Assembly (NCBI RefSeq): GCF_050749815.1
Contig: NZ_CP192735.1
Coordinates: 930,001 to 994,000, forward strand
DNA from: Dyella_A sp050749815
Lineage (GTDB): Bacteria > Pseudomonadota > Gammaproteobacteria > Xanthomonadales > Rhodanobacteraceae
Length of the DNA stretch: 64,000 nucleotides
Reading direction: 5' to 3'
Shown here: one piece after another, positions 1-8,506 of the stretch
How the letters are laid out: every line of letters starts with the position of its first letter
Position numbering within the stretch: the first letter of the stretch is position 1
Notes under the pieces: generated by a model
What the model saw: the letters and a program-made list of their open reading frames with translations, nothing else
What the model was told of the DNA's origin: nothing
The model's database searches: none
Program-made: the position numbers and the translations under genes

Positions 1-56
1 AGCAGCAGGAGCACGCCCAGGAACAGGGCGATCTGGAGATAGTCGTTGGTGGTCAT
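1..56 (-). CDS. kdpA: KdpA, potassium-transporting ATPase K+-binding subunit (N-terminal fragment)
   Basis: Only the first 18 codons are in the window; the gene runs off its left edge. The peptide begins MTTNDYLQIALFL, followed by a hydrophobic run, which is the characteristic start of KdpA, the channel-like subunit of the high-affinity Kdp K+ P-type ATPase in the inner membrane. Its ATG overlaps the kdpF stop in an ATGA arrangement, indicating translational coupling. The identification rests on the short match plus the adjacent kdpF. Confidence 0.85.
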   Translation of the reverse strand, partial: MTTNDYLQIALFLGVLLL

Positions 57-145
57 TCGAACCACTCCGGCTTGAGTAGGGCGACGCAGAGGTAGCCCGC
101 GACAGCCACTGCGAGGGCAGCGGCCAGTGCGTAGAGGATGGTCAT
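53..145 (-). CDS. kdpF: KdpF, small membrane subunit of the Kdp K+ ATPase
   Basis: A 30-residue protein, MTILYALAAALAVAVAGYLC followed by VALLKPEWFE, with a single transmembrane helix and the LLKPE(W/R)F tail typical of KdpF. KdpF stabilises the KdpFABC complex in the inner membrane. It lies directly before kdpA with a 4-nt stop/start overlap. Such short genes are often missed by annotation; both the length and the tail motif fit the family well. Confidence 0.9.
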   Translation of the reverse strand: MTILYALAAALAVAVAGYLCVALLKPEWFE

Positions 146-183
146 GGCAGGTTCCGTCAGGTAAATCGCGGGAACGAAACGGC

Positions 184-273
184 TCAGCGCCGGCCGAGCC
201 GGTCGCAGAGGCGTACGAGGCCGGCGGTCAGGACGACCAGCACGGCGACGAGCAGGAGGTAGGGAATATCCAA
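184..273 (-). CDS. Candidate 29-aa membrane micro-protein leading the kdp operon
   Basis: A TTG-start ORF (TTG read as Met) encodes MDIPYLLLVAVLVVLTAGLV then RLCDRLGRR: one hydrophobic helix with a basic tail. A GGAG Shine-Dalgarno element sits 8 nt before the TTG, and an in-frame stop lies further upstream. It ends 38 nt before the kdpF start, in the same direction. Similar one-helix ORFs preceding kdpF occur elsewhere to my knowledge, but no function is established. Translation is inferred from the SD and the composition only. Confidence 0.5.
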   Translation of the reverse strand: MDIPYLLLVAVLVVLTAGLVRLCDRLGRR

Positions 274-320
274 GCGGGCGACTCCATCATGGCGATGGCG
301 CGCACTCTAGGAACCGGCCC

Positions 321-352
321 ATAAGAAAGGGGTAGCGCAACGGCGCTACCCC
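321..352 (-). terminator. Rho-independent terminator downstream of murB
   Basis: GGGGTAGCGC (329-338) and GCGCTACCCC (343-352) form a perfect 10-bp stem with a 4-nt loop. Read on the minus strand, the stem is followed by CTTTCTTAT, giving a U-rich tail. It ends the pyrD-murB transcript. The other side (ATATAAAT) is too T-poor for a strong plus-strand terminator. Confidence 0.85.
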
Positions 353-401
353 ATATAAATCGCGTAAAAATTGCTGCCAGCCGGTCGGGCAAGCCCCGCA
401 G

Positions 402-1466
402 TCAGCCGCCGATCACGACCGGCTCCGGTTCCAGCGTGACTCCGAAGGTGTCGCGCACGCGGGCGATCACCTGCTGGGCCAGCGCCCACAGTTCGGGGCC
501 ACTGGCGTGGCCGTGGTTGACCAGCACCAGCGCGTGGCGGTGCGAGATGCCGGCATCGCCTTCGCGGTGGCCCTTGAGGCCGGCGGCCTCGATCAGCCAG
601 GCGGCGGAGAGCTTCCAGCGGCCATCCTTGCCGGGCCAGGCCACCAGCTCGGGATGCGCGCGCTTCAAGGCTTCGCCGGTGGCCGCGTCGACGATGGGGT
701 TCTTGAAAAAGCTGCCGGCGTTGCCGATCACGGCCGGGTCCGGCAGCTTGCGCGAGCGCAGGTGCACCACGGCCTCGGCCACGTGGAACGATGCGGGCTT
801 GGCCACGCCCATGCGCTCCAGCTCTTCGCGGATGCCCGCATAGTCCAGCCGCAGCTCGTGGCTGCGCGGCAGCGCGAAGCGCACGGCGGTGACGATGTAG
901 CGGCCCGGCTCGCGCTTGAACAGCGAGTCGCGGTAACCGAACGCGCAGGCGGTGTGATCGAGCGTCACCACCCGGTGCTCGCGCGTGTCCCACGCCTCCA
1001 CGCTCTCGATGAACTCGGCCACCTCGGTGCCGTAGGCGCCAATGTTCTGGATCGGCGCGGCGCCGACGGTGCCGGGAATCAGGATCAGGTTTTCCAGCCC
1101 GGCCAGGCCCTGGCCCAGCGTCCAGCGCACGAAGTCGTCCCAGCGCTCGCCCGCAGCTACGGCGACGCGGGCGGTGTCGCCATCCGCCTCCACCTGCACG
1201 CCCTGCGTGGCCATCGCCAGTACGGTGCCGGGGTAGTCGCCGGCGAACAGCACGTTGCTGCCTTCGCCCAGCACCAGCACCGGGCCGCCTTTGACGGCAG
1301 GGAAGGCGAGCAGTTCGGGCAGCTTGCTGGCGTCGCGGATCTCCGCCAGCAGGTGCGCCTTGGCCGCCACGCGCAGCGTGTTGCGGTGGGCCAGCGGCGC
1401 GTTTTCGATCAGCGCGTAGCCGCCCATGTCGATGCGCTGGGCGGGCAGGGTGTGGTCAGCGGGCAT
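402..1466 (-). CDS. murB: UDP-N-acetylenolpyruvoylglucosamine reductase (MurB, type I)
   Basis: NADPH-dependent flavoprotein that reduces UDP-GlcNAc-enolpyruvate to UDP-MurNAc, the second committed step of peptidoglycan precursor synthesis in the cytoplasm. The 354-aa product has the FAD-binding segments (LGEGSNVLF about 67-75, PGTVGAAPIQNIGAYGTEV about 131-149), the Tyr/Arg of GYRDS (about 177) and the GNAGSFFKNP block (about 248-257) holding the proton-donating Ser. The GYRDS insert marks it as type I. The start at 1466 overlaps pyrD by 11 nt and has a GGAG element 6 nt upstream; an internal ATG at 1424 is an alternative but lacks an SD. Confidence 0.95.
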   Translation of the reverse strand: MPADHTLPAQRIDMGGYALIENAPLAHRNTLRVAAKAHLLAEIRDASKLPELLAFPAVKGGPVLVLGEGSNVLFAGDYPGTVLAMATQGVQVEADGDTARVAVAAGERWDDFVRWTLGQGLAGLENLILIPGTVGAAPIQNIGAYGTEVAEFIESVEAWDTREHRVVTLDHTACAFGYRDSLFKREPGRYIVTAVRFALPRSHELRLDYAGIREELERMGVAKPASFHVAEAVVHLRSRKLPDPAVIGNAGSFFKNPIVDAATGEALKRAHPELVAWPGKDGRWKLSAAWLIEAAGLKGHREGDAGISHRHALVLVNHGHASGPELWALAQQVIARVRDTFGVTLEPEPVVIGG

Positions 1467-2493
1467 CGGCGGCTCCGCGCTGGCGACGGATTTCCTCGAC
1501 GCACTCGGCGATCAGCGCTGGGCCGCGATAGATCAGGCCGGAGTAGATCTGCACCAGCGAGGCGCCGGCGTCGAGTTTGGTCACCGCGTCGTCGCCTTCC
1601 AGGATGCCGCCCACGCCGATGATGCCGACCTTGCCCTGGAGCCGTTCGGCCATGCCGCGCTGCACGGCGGTGGCGCGGGCCATCAGCGGCCGACCGGACA
1701 GCCCGCCGGCTTGCTGCGATTGTGGATCGCTGGCCACCGCACTGTGGTCGACGGTGGTGTTGGTGCAGATCACGCCGTCCACGCCGCTGGCCAGCAGCAC
1801 CTCGGCGATCGCGTCCAGTTCGGGTTCGGCAAGATCCGGGGCGATTTTCAGCAGCATCGGTTTGCGCGCGCCGTGCTGGGCGCCGAGCCGCTCCTGCGCC
1901 TCGCGCAGGGTGCCGATGAAGCGGCGCAGGGTTTCCTCTTCCTGCAGGTCGCGCAGGCCCTGCGTGTTGGGCGAGGAGATGTTCACCGTGACGTAGCTGG
2001 CCCGTGCGTAGACGCGCTCCAGGCAGAACAGGTAGTCGTCGACCGCCTTCTCGTTCGGCGTGTCCTTGTTCTTGCCGATGTTGATGCCGAGCACGCCGCG
2101 GTAGGTCGATTTCTCCGCGTTGCGCACCAGCGCATCGACGCCGGCGTTGTTGAAGCCAAGCCGGTTGATGATCGCCTCGTGCGCAGCAAGCCGGAACATG
2201 CGCGGCTTGTCGTTGCCCGGCTGCGGTCGCGGCGTGGTGGTGCCGACCTCGACGAAGCCGAAGCCCAGCGCACCGAGCGCATCGAGATGGTCGGCATTCT
2301 TGTCCAGCCCCGCGGCGAGCCCGACCGGATTGGGGAAGCGCAAGCCGAACGCGTCCACCGGAAAATCCGCCGGCGGCTTGGCGACAAAGCGCAGCAGCTC
2401 GCTGCGATGGGCCACGTCCAGCGCGTACAGCGTGGCGCCGTGGGCGGTTTCCGGCTCGAGCGCGAACAGTAGGGGGCGGAGATAGGAGTACAT
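1456..2493 (-). CDS. pyrD: Dihydroorotate dehydrogenase (quinone), class 2
   Basis: Membrane-associated FMN enzyme oxidising dihydroorotate to orotate with quinone as acceptor, the fourth step of pyrimidine synthesis. The 345-aa length and the N-terminal amphipathic helix region (MYSYLRPLLFALEPETAH) are typical of class 2. Visible motifs are FPNPVGLAAGLDKNA (FMN site), VNISSPNTQGLRDLQ with the catalytic Ser, TNTTVD, and the phosphate-binding GVGGI near the end. It overlaps murB, an adjacency found in related genera, and follows the methyltransferase gene by 3 nt. Confidence 0.97.
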   Translation of the reverse strand: MYSYLRPLLFALEPETAHGATLYALDVAHRSELLRFVAKPPADFPVDAFGLRFPNPVGLAAGLDKNADHLDALGALGFGFVEVGTTTPRPQPGNDKPRMFRLAAHEAIINRLGFNNAGVDALVRNAEKSTYRGVLGINIGKNKDTPNEKAVDDYLFCLERVYARASYVTVNISSPNTQGLRDLQEEETLRRFIGTLREAQERLGAQHGARKPMLLKIAPDLAEPELDAIAEVLLASGVDGVICTNTTVDHSAVASDPQSQQAGGLSGRPLMARATAVQRGMAERLQGKVGIIGVGGILEGDDAVTKLDAGASLVQIYSGLIYRGPALIAECVEEIRRQRGAADAR

Positions 2494-2496
2494 GCG

Positions 2497-3264
2497 TCAG
2501 CTCAAGGTGCCCACGTAGACGCGGGTGTCGTAGGTGAAATCGATGCGGCCATCCACCGCGGTGGCATCGAACAGCGTGCGCAACGCGTCGAGCATCGGTG
2601 TGTGTTGCGGATGGCCGAGGGCGGGCGCGTAGGAGGAGGACATCAGGCGGCCCTTGAGCTCGTCGAAATCCAGCCGCTGACCGTGGTCGAAACGGGCGGT
2701 GCCGCGGAAGCCATGGCCGAACCATGCGCGCATGCGCGGCTCATCGGCGTAGCGTTCGGCCACGCTGGTGTAGTCGGTGCCGTAGCGCTGCAGCAGCGCT
2801 TCATAGCCTTCGAGAAACGGCGTGCCGCCGAGGTGCCGCGTGTTCCAGACGATCGTGGCCAGCCCGCCCGGGCGTAGGATGCGCGCGAACTCGCGGCGGG
2901 TCGCCGCCTCGTCGAACCAGTGGAACGCCTGCGCCACCACGATCAGCGCGACGCTGGCGTCGGGCAGGCCGGTGGCGTCGGCGCGGCCGTCCACCGCGCG
3001 GAAGTTCGGATGACTACCTAGCCACTGCTCGGCGGCCGCGCGCATCGCCGCATTGGGCTCTACGGCGGTGACACGATGGCCGGCGTCGAGAAAGAGCTTT
3101 GCCGAGATACCGGTGCCGGCGCCGACGTCGGCAACGTCCCACGACGCATCCACGCCATGCTCGCGGTGCAGCCAGTCGACCAGCGCGGTCGGGTAGTCGG
3201 GGCGATAGCGCACGTAGTCGGCGACGCGGTCGCTGAAGCGTTCGGTGCTGCGCAGGTCGGACAT
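2497..3264 (-). CDS. Class I SAM-dependent methyltransferase
   Basis: A 255-aa Rossmann-fold methyltransferase starting MSDLRSTERFSDRVADYVRY. The SAM-binding motif I is VADVGAGTGISAKLFLDAG, followed by the acidic ribose-binding VEPNAAM and the VVAQAFHWFD segment of the Methyltransf_11 type (UbiE/YcgJ-like). The substrate cannot be read from the sequence. Longer in-frame upstream extensions exist but run through the neighbouring SDR gene; the chosen start leaves a 4-nt gap after that gene, consistent with one operon. Confidence 0.85.
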   Translation of the reverse strand: MSDLRSTERFSDRVADYVRYRPDYPTALVDWLHREHGVDASWDVADVGAGTGISAKLFLDAGHRVTAVEPNAAMRAAAEQWLGSHPNFRAVDGRADATGLPDASVALIVVAQAFHWFDEAATRREFARILRPGGLATIVWNTRHLGGTPFLEGYEALLQRYGTDYTSVAERYADEPRMRAWFGHGFRGTARFDHGQRLDFDELKGRLMSSSYAPALGHPQHTPMLDALRTLFDATAVDGRIDFTYDTRVYVGTLS

Positions 3265-3268
3265 GGGT

Positions 3269-4048
3269 TCAGCCGGTGAGCATCTGGCCGCCGTCCACGG
3301 CGAGGGTCTGGCCGGTGATCCATCCGGCCCAGGGCGAGGCGAGGAACAGCGCGGCGTGGGCGATCTCCTCCGGCGTGCCGAAGCGGCCGAACGGGATCTT
3401 CGCCAGCGTGGCGGCGTACAGCGAGGGATCGTCGCGCTTGCGTCGATCCCACAGGCCATCGTCGAAGGCGATGGAGCCGGGGGCGATGGCGTTCACGCGG
3501 ATGCCATCGGCCGCCAGCGCAAGGGCCTGAGAAGAGGTGTAGTGACTCAGCGCCGCCTTGATCGCGGCATAGGGCGCACCGCTGGCGCGCGGGCGCAGCG
3601 CGGCGATCGAGCTGGTGTGCAGGATGCTCGCGTGTGCGCTGCGCTGCAGGTGCGGCAAGGCGGCACGCGATGCCCGCACGGCGGCCAGCAGGTCGATGTG
3701 GAAGTTGGCGGTCCAGCCCTCGTCATCGTCGCTGAAGCCGTAGCCGGTGGCGTTGTTCACCAGCACGTCGATGCCGCCCAGCGCGCGGGCGGCCGCCGCG
3801 ATGTATTGGTCGATGGCGGCCGCGTCGGCCAGGTCGCAGGACTGCGTGTGGGTGACCACACCCTGGGCGCGAATCGCCTGCGCCACCTCGGCGAGCGCGG
3901 TCTCACCGCGGGCGCACACCGACACTCCGGCGCCAGCCTGGGCGAAGGCGAGGGCAATGCTGCGGCCGATGCCGCGGCTGCCACCGGCCACCACTACGCG
4001 GTAGCCGTCGAGGCGAAAGGGAACTTCGGTGCTGTCGACCCCGATCAT
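3269..4048 (-). CDS. Short-chain dehydrogenase/reductase (SDR)
   Basis: A 259-aa classical SDR. Features seen: the NAD(P)-binding GGSRGIGR after strand beta-1, DVLVNNATG (the NNAG-equivalent), catalytic Ser in HTSSIAALRP, the YAAIKAAL Tyr-x3-Lys pair, and the C-terminal GWITGQTLAVDGG typical of FabG-like members. The basic residue after beta-2 (CARGE) suggests NADP preference, which is inference. The substrate is unknown. The ATG overlaps the stop of the DUF4190 gene (ATGA), so the two are probably translationally coupled. Confidence 0.88.
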   Translation of the reverse strand: MIGVDSTEVPFRLDGYRVVVAGGSRGIGRSIALAFAQAGAGVSVCARGETALAEVAQAIRAQGVVTHTQSCDLADAAAIDQYIAAAARALGGIDVLVNNATGYGFSDDDEGWTANFHIDLLAAVRASRAALPHLQRSAHASILHTSSIAALRPRASGAPYAAIKAALSHYTSSQALALAADGIRVNAIAPGSIAFDDGLWDRRKRDDPSLYAATLAKIPFGRFGTPEEIAHAALFLASPWAGWITGQTLAVDGGQMLTG

Positions 4049-4332
4049 GGCCTGACCAGGTGGAACAGCCCGAGCAGCAGGGTCCAGAAGAACAGCATGC
4101 CGATCACGCTCAGAACCAACTGGGCATAACCCAGCACCAGCCCGGTCACGGCGAGGCCGTCGCCATCGAGCGGTTCGGAGACGGTCTGGCGGATCTCGCG
4201 GCGGGCGAGGTGCCCGCAGATCACGGCGACGATCGCGCCGATGAAGGGCAGCACGGTCCAGCCGGCAATGCCGAAGCACAGGCTGACCACGGCCAGGGTG
4301 CTGGTGCTGCGAGGGGCGGACGTCATGGTCAT
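4045..4332 (-). CDS. DUF4190-type small membrane protein
   Basis: A 95-aa protein with two hydrophobic helices: LAVVSLCFGIAGWTVLPFIG and, after a charged linker, GLVLGYAQLVLSVIGMLFFW. The intervening HLARREIRQ stretch with 'G' and 'GLVLGY' is characteristic of DUF4190/DUF4870-like membrane proteins of unknown function. The ATG at 4332 is preferred over a TTG at 4347 because GAGGG lies 8 nt before it. It overlaps the SDR start by 4 nt. Confidence 0.75.
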   Translation of the reverse strand: MTMTSAPRSTSTLAVVSLCFGIAGWTVLPFIGAIVAVICGHLARREIRQTVSEPLDGDGLAVTGLVLGYAQLVLSVIGMLFFWTLLLGLFHLVRP

Positions 4333-4405
4333 CGCGGAAACCCTCAAACCTCGGGCAGAAGGTTACGGTGCGCGCGGACCAGGAGTCCGCGCGCACCGGT
4401 CATGC

Positions 4406-5941
4406 TTACAGGTCGAACTTGATGCCCTGGGCCAGCGGCAGCGAATCGGAGTAGTTGATGGTGTTGGTCTGGCGACGCATGTAGACCTTCCATGCATCCG
4501 AGCCGGATTCGCGACCACCGCCGGTTTCCTTCTCGCCACCGAACGCGCCGCCGATCTCGGCGCCGGAGGTGCCGATGTTGACGTTGGCGATGCCGCAGTC
4601 GCTGCCGGCCGCCGACAGGAACTGCTCGGCCACCTTCAGGTTCTGCGTGAAGATCGCCGAAGAGAGGCCCTGCGGCACGTCGTTCTGCATCTCGATGGCT
4701 TCATCGATGCTGTCGAACGGCATCACGTAGAGGATCGGTGCGAAGGTTTCCGACTGCACCACTTCGTCGGAGTTCTTAAGGCCGGTGACGATGGTCGGCA
4801 GCACGAAGTTGCCCTTGCGATCGGTCAGCGCGGCACCACCGGTGGCGATGGTGCCGCCCGAGGCCTTGGCCTTCTCGACGGCCGCCAGATAGGCCTTGAC
4901 GCCCTCGGGGCTGTTCAGCGGACCCATCAGCGTGGTCGAGAGGGTCGGATCGCCGATCTTGCCCTCGACCTGCTTGTACGCCTTGACCAGGGTCTCGAGC
5001 ACGGTGTCATAGATTGAGCTGTGCACGAACAGGCGACGGGTGGTGGTGCAGCGCTGGCCGGCGGTGCCGACGGCGCCGAACACGATGCCCGGGATCGCCA
5101 GCTTCAGGTCGGCGCTCTGGTCCAGGATGATCGCGTTGTTGCCACCCAGCTCCAGCAGCGAGCGGCCCATGCGGTGCGCCACGCGCTCGCCGACCATGCG
5201 GCCGACCTTGGTCGAGCCGGTGAAGCTGATCAGCGGGATGCGCTTGTCGTCGACGAACTTCTGCGCCAGCTCGTTACCGCCGTCGTTGAACAGGAAGAAG
5301 ATGTCCGGGAAGCCGCCATCCTTCAGCGCCTCGTTGCAGATCTTCATCGTGGCGATCGCCGACAGCGGCACCTTCGGCGAGGGCTTCCAGATGCAGATGT
5401 CGCCGGCGATGGCGGCCAGCATGGCGTTCCACGCCCACACTGCCACCGGGAAGTTGAACGCCGAGATGATGCCGACCAGGCCCAGCGGCTGGTACTGCTC
5501 GTACATGCGGTGGCCGGGGCGCTCCGAATGCATGGTGTAGCCGTAGAGCATGCGGCTCTGGCCCACCGCGAAGTCGGCGATGTCGATCATCTCCTGCACT
5601 TCGCCGTCGCCCTCGGGCTTGATCTTGCCCATCTCCAGAGCAACCAGGCTCCCAAGCGCGTCCTTGTGCTTGCGCAGCGCTTCGCCGCACAGGCGCACGG
5701 CCTCACCGCGGCGCGGCGCGGGGGTGGTGCGCCACACCTTGAAGGCGGCCTGGGCGCGGGCAACGATGGTTTCGTAGTCGGCCTGGCTGGAGGCATGCAC
5801 CGCCGCAATCACCTCGCCGGTAGCCGGATTCACCGGGCGCAGCGTGCCCGCATCGGTGGTCTTGGACCATTCGCCCTGGCCGAGATACGTGCCGGACTGC
5901 TCGGCGGAAAGGCCGAGCGCCTTGAGGATTTCGTGGGACAT
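4406..5941 (-). CDS. amaB: Aldehyde dehydrogenase, ALDH7 (antiquitin/AmaB) type
   Basis: A 511-aa NAD-dependent aldehyde dehydrogenase. Motifs: FNFPVAVWAWN and KPSPKVPL (cofactor site), FTGSTKVG (NAD-binding), the general-base Glu in LLELGGNNAI, the catalytic Cys in GTAGQRCTTTRRL, and FGGEKETGGGRESGSDAW near the end, which is characteristic of ALDH7. This family oxidises L-2-aminoadipate semialdehyde/piperideine-6-carboxylate in lysine catabolism; that specificity is inferred from family resemblance, and no other lysine genes are adjacent. The start MSHEILKALG is chosen because longer extensions run through tRNA-Arg. Confidence 0.88.
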   Translation of the reverse strand: MSHEILKALGLSAEQSGTYLGQGEWSKTTDAGTLRPVNPATGEVIAAVHASSQADYETIVARAQAAFKVWRTTPAPRRGEAVRLCGEALRKHKDALGSLVALEMGKIKPEGDGEVQEMIDIADFAVGQSRMLYGYTMHSERPGHRMYEQYQPLGLVGIISAFNFPVAVWAWNAMLAAIAGDICIWKPSPKVPLSAIATMKICNEALKDGGFPDIFFLFNDGGNELAQKFVDDKRIPLISFTGSTKVGRMVGERVAHRMGRSLLELGGNNAIILDQSADLKLAIPGIVFGAVGTAGQRCTTTRRLFVHSSIYDTVLETLVKAYKQVEGKIGDPTLSTTLMGPLNSPEGVKAYLAAVEKAKASGGTIATGGAALTDRKGNFVLPTIVTGLKNSDEVVQSETFAPILYVMPFDSIDEAIEMQNDVPQGLSSAIFTQNLKVAEQFLSAAGSDCGIANVNIGTSGAEIGGAFGGEKETGGGRESGSDAWKVYMRRQTNTINYSDSLPLAQGIKFDL

Positions 5942-6087
5942 GCGTACTCCTTGGAACGGCTTTCGCGACGAGATGTGGCGTCGCGGTGAAAACCGCAAGT
6001 CTAACAGGCCCATCGGGTCGGGCCGACCCCCGCGCCAGCCGGGAGGCGTCGCCTCGGGCCGTTCATCCATGCCAAAATCCCGCTGCT

Positions 6088-6164
<77 letters not shown>

Positions 6165-6175
6165 TTTTCCAGTGC

Positions 6176-6201
6176 AACAGGCCGGCGCATGCCGGCCTGT
6201 T
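6176..6201 (+). terminator. Terminator of tRNA-Arg
   Basis: AACAGGCCGGC (6176-6186) pairs with GCCGGCCTGTT (6191-6201), an 11-bp stem with loop GCAT, followed by TTGCTGTT. It lies 12 nt after the tRNA CCA end. Confidence 0.8.
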
Positions 6202-6280
6202 TGCTGTTGAGCGGGTGGTGGCTGTTGGCGGGGCTTGAGCGAGCCAGTGGGGCAGGTCGCCGCCACCGGCAGCGGAGCAT

Positions 6281-7582
6281 TCAGCGGGTGGCCGCGGGCG
6301 CCGCGGTGGCGGGAAGCGTCAGCGTGGCGACGAAACCACCGCCAACGCGGTTCTGCAACTGCAGGTGGCCGCCGCACAGTTCGGCCGCGCGCTTGACGAT
6401 GCTCAGGCCCAGGCCGCTGCCGGCGGTGCCGCTGCGGGCCGGGTTGCCGCGCAGGAACGGACGCCCAAGTTGCGACAGCAAGGTGTCGGGGACGCCCGCG
6501 CCGCGATCTTCCACGCTCACCTGCACGCCGTCGTCGCGCAGCTGCACGGCAACCTGGAAGGGCGCGGCGCCATAGCGCTCGGCGTTGTCCATGAGGTTGC
6601 CCAGGGCGCGGCGCAGCAGGCTGGGGCGGCTGCGCAGGCGCACGCTGTCCGGCCCTTCGTAATGCCAGTCGTCCGGCTGGCGGCGCAGCGCCATCAGCTG
6701 CACGAGCAGGGTGACGAGGTCGATCTCGCGCACGGGCTCGTCGCTGCCGTCGCGCACGTAGGCCAGACACTGCGCGAGCGCGCCATCGAGCTCTTCCAGG
6801 TCGGTGACCATCGCCTCGCGGCGCGCCGGATCGTCGGCATCGCCCAGTTCCAGCGCCAGGCGCAGGCGGGCCAGCGGCGTGCGCAGGTCATGCGAAATGC
6901 CCGCCAGCATCAGCTCGCGCTCGCGCGCGCCCTGGCGCAGCGACTCGCCGGCGGCGCCCAGCGCATCGGCGAGCTCGCGTACCTCGCGTGGGGTGCCGCG
7001 CAGCTGATCCTGCACCGGTTGGCCGCCGATCAGCGCCGGCGCGTGCGCGGCGAGTCGCTCCAGCGGGCGGGTGAGCAGGCGCGCGGCGAGCGTGGCTACG
7101 GCGAACGCGACCAGGCCGGCAAACAGCATCAGCGTCAGCATCGAGCGCACCACCTGGCGACGGAAGCTCACCGCCTGCATCACGATCCACTCGCCAGGAC
7201 GGTGGACGCTGCGCACCCAGATCTGCGCTTCCGGCCGCTGCACCACCACCACCCGCGAAGGATCGCCGAGCAGCTGGCCGGCTACTTCGCCGATCTGGCG
7301 GACCATCGGCAGTACGGGCCGGCGCGACGGCGGGGGAGATTCGCTGGTGAGGCGGACGTTGCTCTGGCCCAGCCGCGTGAGCATGTCGCGCGAGGCCGCG
7401 TCGTCGCGGCCAGCGAGCGCATCGACCGAGCTGGCGGTGGCGGCCACCAGCCGGCCATACGAGTCACCAAGCCCGCGCAGGCCGGCGCGGGTGGACAGCA
7501 CGCCGCCGAGCGTCAGCGCCAGCAACAGCGCGGCTACCAGCAGCGCGAGGATCAACGAGAAAGTGGTCGGCGCGCGCTTCAT
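6281..7582 (-). CDS. EnvZ-like sensor histidine kinase
   Basis: A 433-aa inner-membrane kinase of an OmpR-type system. It has TM1 at about 8-30, a periplasmic sensor of roughly 115 residues, TM2 at about 148-170, HAMP (about 168-220), and HisKA with phospho-acceptor His231 in GISHDLRTPL. The HATPase_c domain has N box DNAERYG, DRGAGVPD and GSGLGLSIVKR. The start MKRAPTTFSL overlaps the response-regulator stop by 4 nt. The HDLRTPL H-box and overall length match EnvZ-type kinases; the signal sensed is unknown. Confidence 0.92.
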   Translation of the reverse strand: MKRAPTTFSLILALLVAALLLALTLGGVLSTRAGLRGLGDSYGRLVAATASSVDALAGRDDAASRDMLTRLGQSNVRLTSESPPPSRRPVLPMVRQIGEVAGQLLGDPSRVVVVQRPEAQIWVRSVHRPGEWIVMQAVSFRRQVVRSMLTLMLFAGLVAFAVATLAARLLTRPLERLAAHAPALIGGQPVQDQLRGTPREVRELADALGAAGESLRQGARERELMLAGISHDLRTPLARLRLALELGDADDPARREAMVTDLEELDGALAQCLAYVRDGSDEPVREIDLVTLLVQLMALRRQPDDWHYEGPDSVRLRSRPSLLRRALGNLMDNAERYGAAPFQVAVQLRDDGVQVSVEDRGAGVPDTLLSQLGRPFLRGNPARSGTAGSGLGLSIVKRAAELCGGHLQLQNRVGGGFVATLTLPATAAPAATR

Positions 7583-8298
7583 GCCGGCGGATCTCCCTGC
7601 GGCACGAACACGTAGCCTTCGCCCCACACCGTCTGCAGCCAGCGTGGCTGGCGCGGGTCGTCCTCGATGCAGCGGCGCAGGCGCGAGACCATCACATCGA
7701 TGCTGCGGTCGAACGCGTCGTGCTCGCGGCCCCTCGCCAGCGCGATCAGCCGTTCGCGGCTGAGCGTCTCGAACGGGTGGGCCACCAGCGCGGCCAGCAC
7801 GGCGAACTCGCCGCTGGTCAGCCGTACCGGGGTCTCATCGTCCAGCAACTGGCGGGTGGCTGGATCGAAGGTGAAGCGACCGAAGCGCACGCTGGCCTGC
7901 TCGGCCTGCGGCGCGCCGATCACCGCCCGCGGCTGCCGCCGCAGCACGGCGCGGATGCGCGCCACCAGCTCGCGCGGGTTGCAGGGCTTGCCCAGGTAAT
8001 CGTCCGCGCCGATCTCCAGGCCGACGATGCGGTCCACGTCGTCGCCCTTGGCGGTGAGCATGATGATCGGCGTCTGCACGCCGTCGGCGCGCAACTCCCG
8101 GCACAGTTGCAGGCCGTCGGCGTCGGGCAGCATCAGGTCGAGCACGATCAGGTCGACGTGATGTTCGGCGAGTGCGCGGCGCATGCCCACCGCGTTGGCC
8201 ACGCCGCGCGCGTGCAGGCCCTGCTGGACCAGGTAGCGCTCGAGCAGGTCGCGCAGGCGCAGGTCGTCGTCGACGACGAGGATGTGGGGCGATTCCAT
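7579..8298 (-). CDS. OmpR-family response regulator
   Basis: A 239-aa two-domain regulator. The receiver has the acidic pair DDD (10-12), phospho-acceptor Asp54 in VLDLMLPD, Thr in MLTAKGD and Lys in YLGKPCNPREL. A C-terminal winged helix (Trans_reg_C) has RLTSGEFAVLAAL and SIDVMVSRLRRCIEDD...VWGEGYVF. It is the partner of the overlapping kinase gene. The receiver/kinase pair most resembles OmpR/EnvZ; target genes are not evident here. The plus-strand neighbour at 8507 is divergently transcribed and could share the promoter region. Confidence 0.92.
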   Translation of the reverse strand: MESPHILVVDDDLRLRDLLERYLVQQGLHARGVANAVGMRRALAEHHVDLIVLDLMLPDADGLQLCRELRADGVQTPIIMLTAKGDDVDRIVGLEIGADDYLGKPCNPRELVARIRAVLRRQPRAVIGAPQAEQASVRFGRFTFDPATRQLLDDETPVRLTSGEFAVLAALVAHPFETLSRERLIALARGREHDAFDRSIDVMVSRLRRCIEDDPRQPRWLQTVWGEGYVFVPQGDPPA

Positions 8299-8506
8299 GC
8301 GGCGACTATCGCGTGCGCTGCGCGCCAGCGGCAAGCGGGCCGGCGGGGCATTTGCAAGCAGATGTTTCTGCCGGGCGGCGGCGCAACATTCCCTCACACC
8401 GGCCACCCGGACGGACACACCTCGCCCGGGCCTGGCGCGGAACAGTGGCATCACGCGGCCCGATGCCCGGGCGGCGTTTCCCCCCAATCGCTCAGGAGAG
8501 TCCGCC

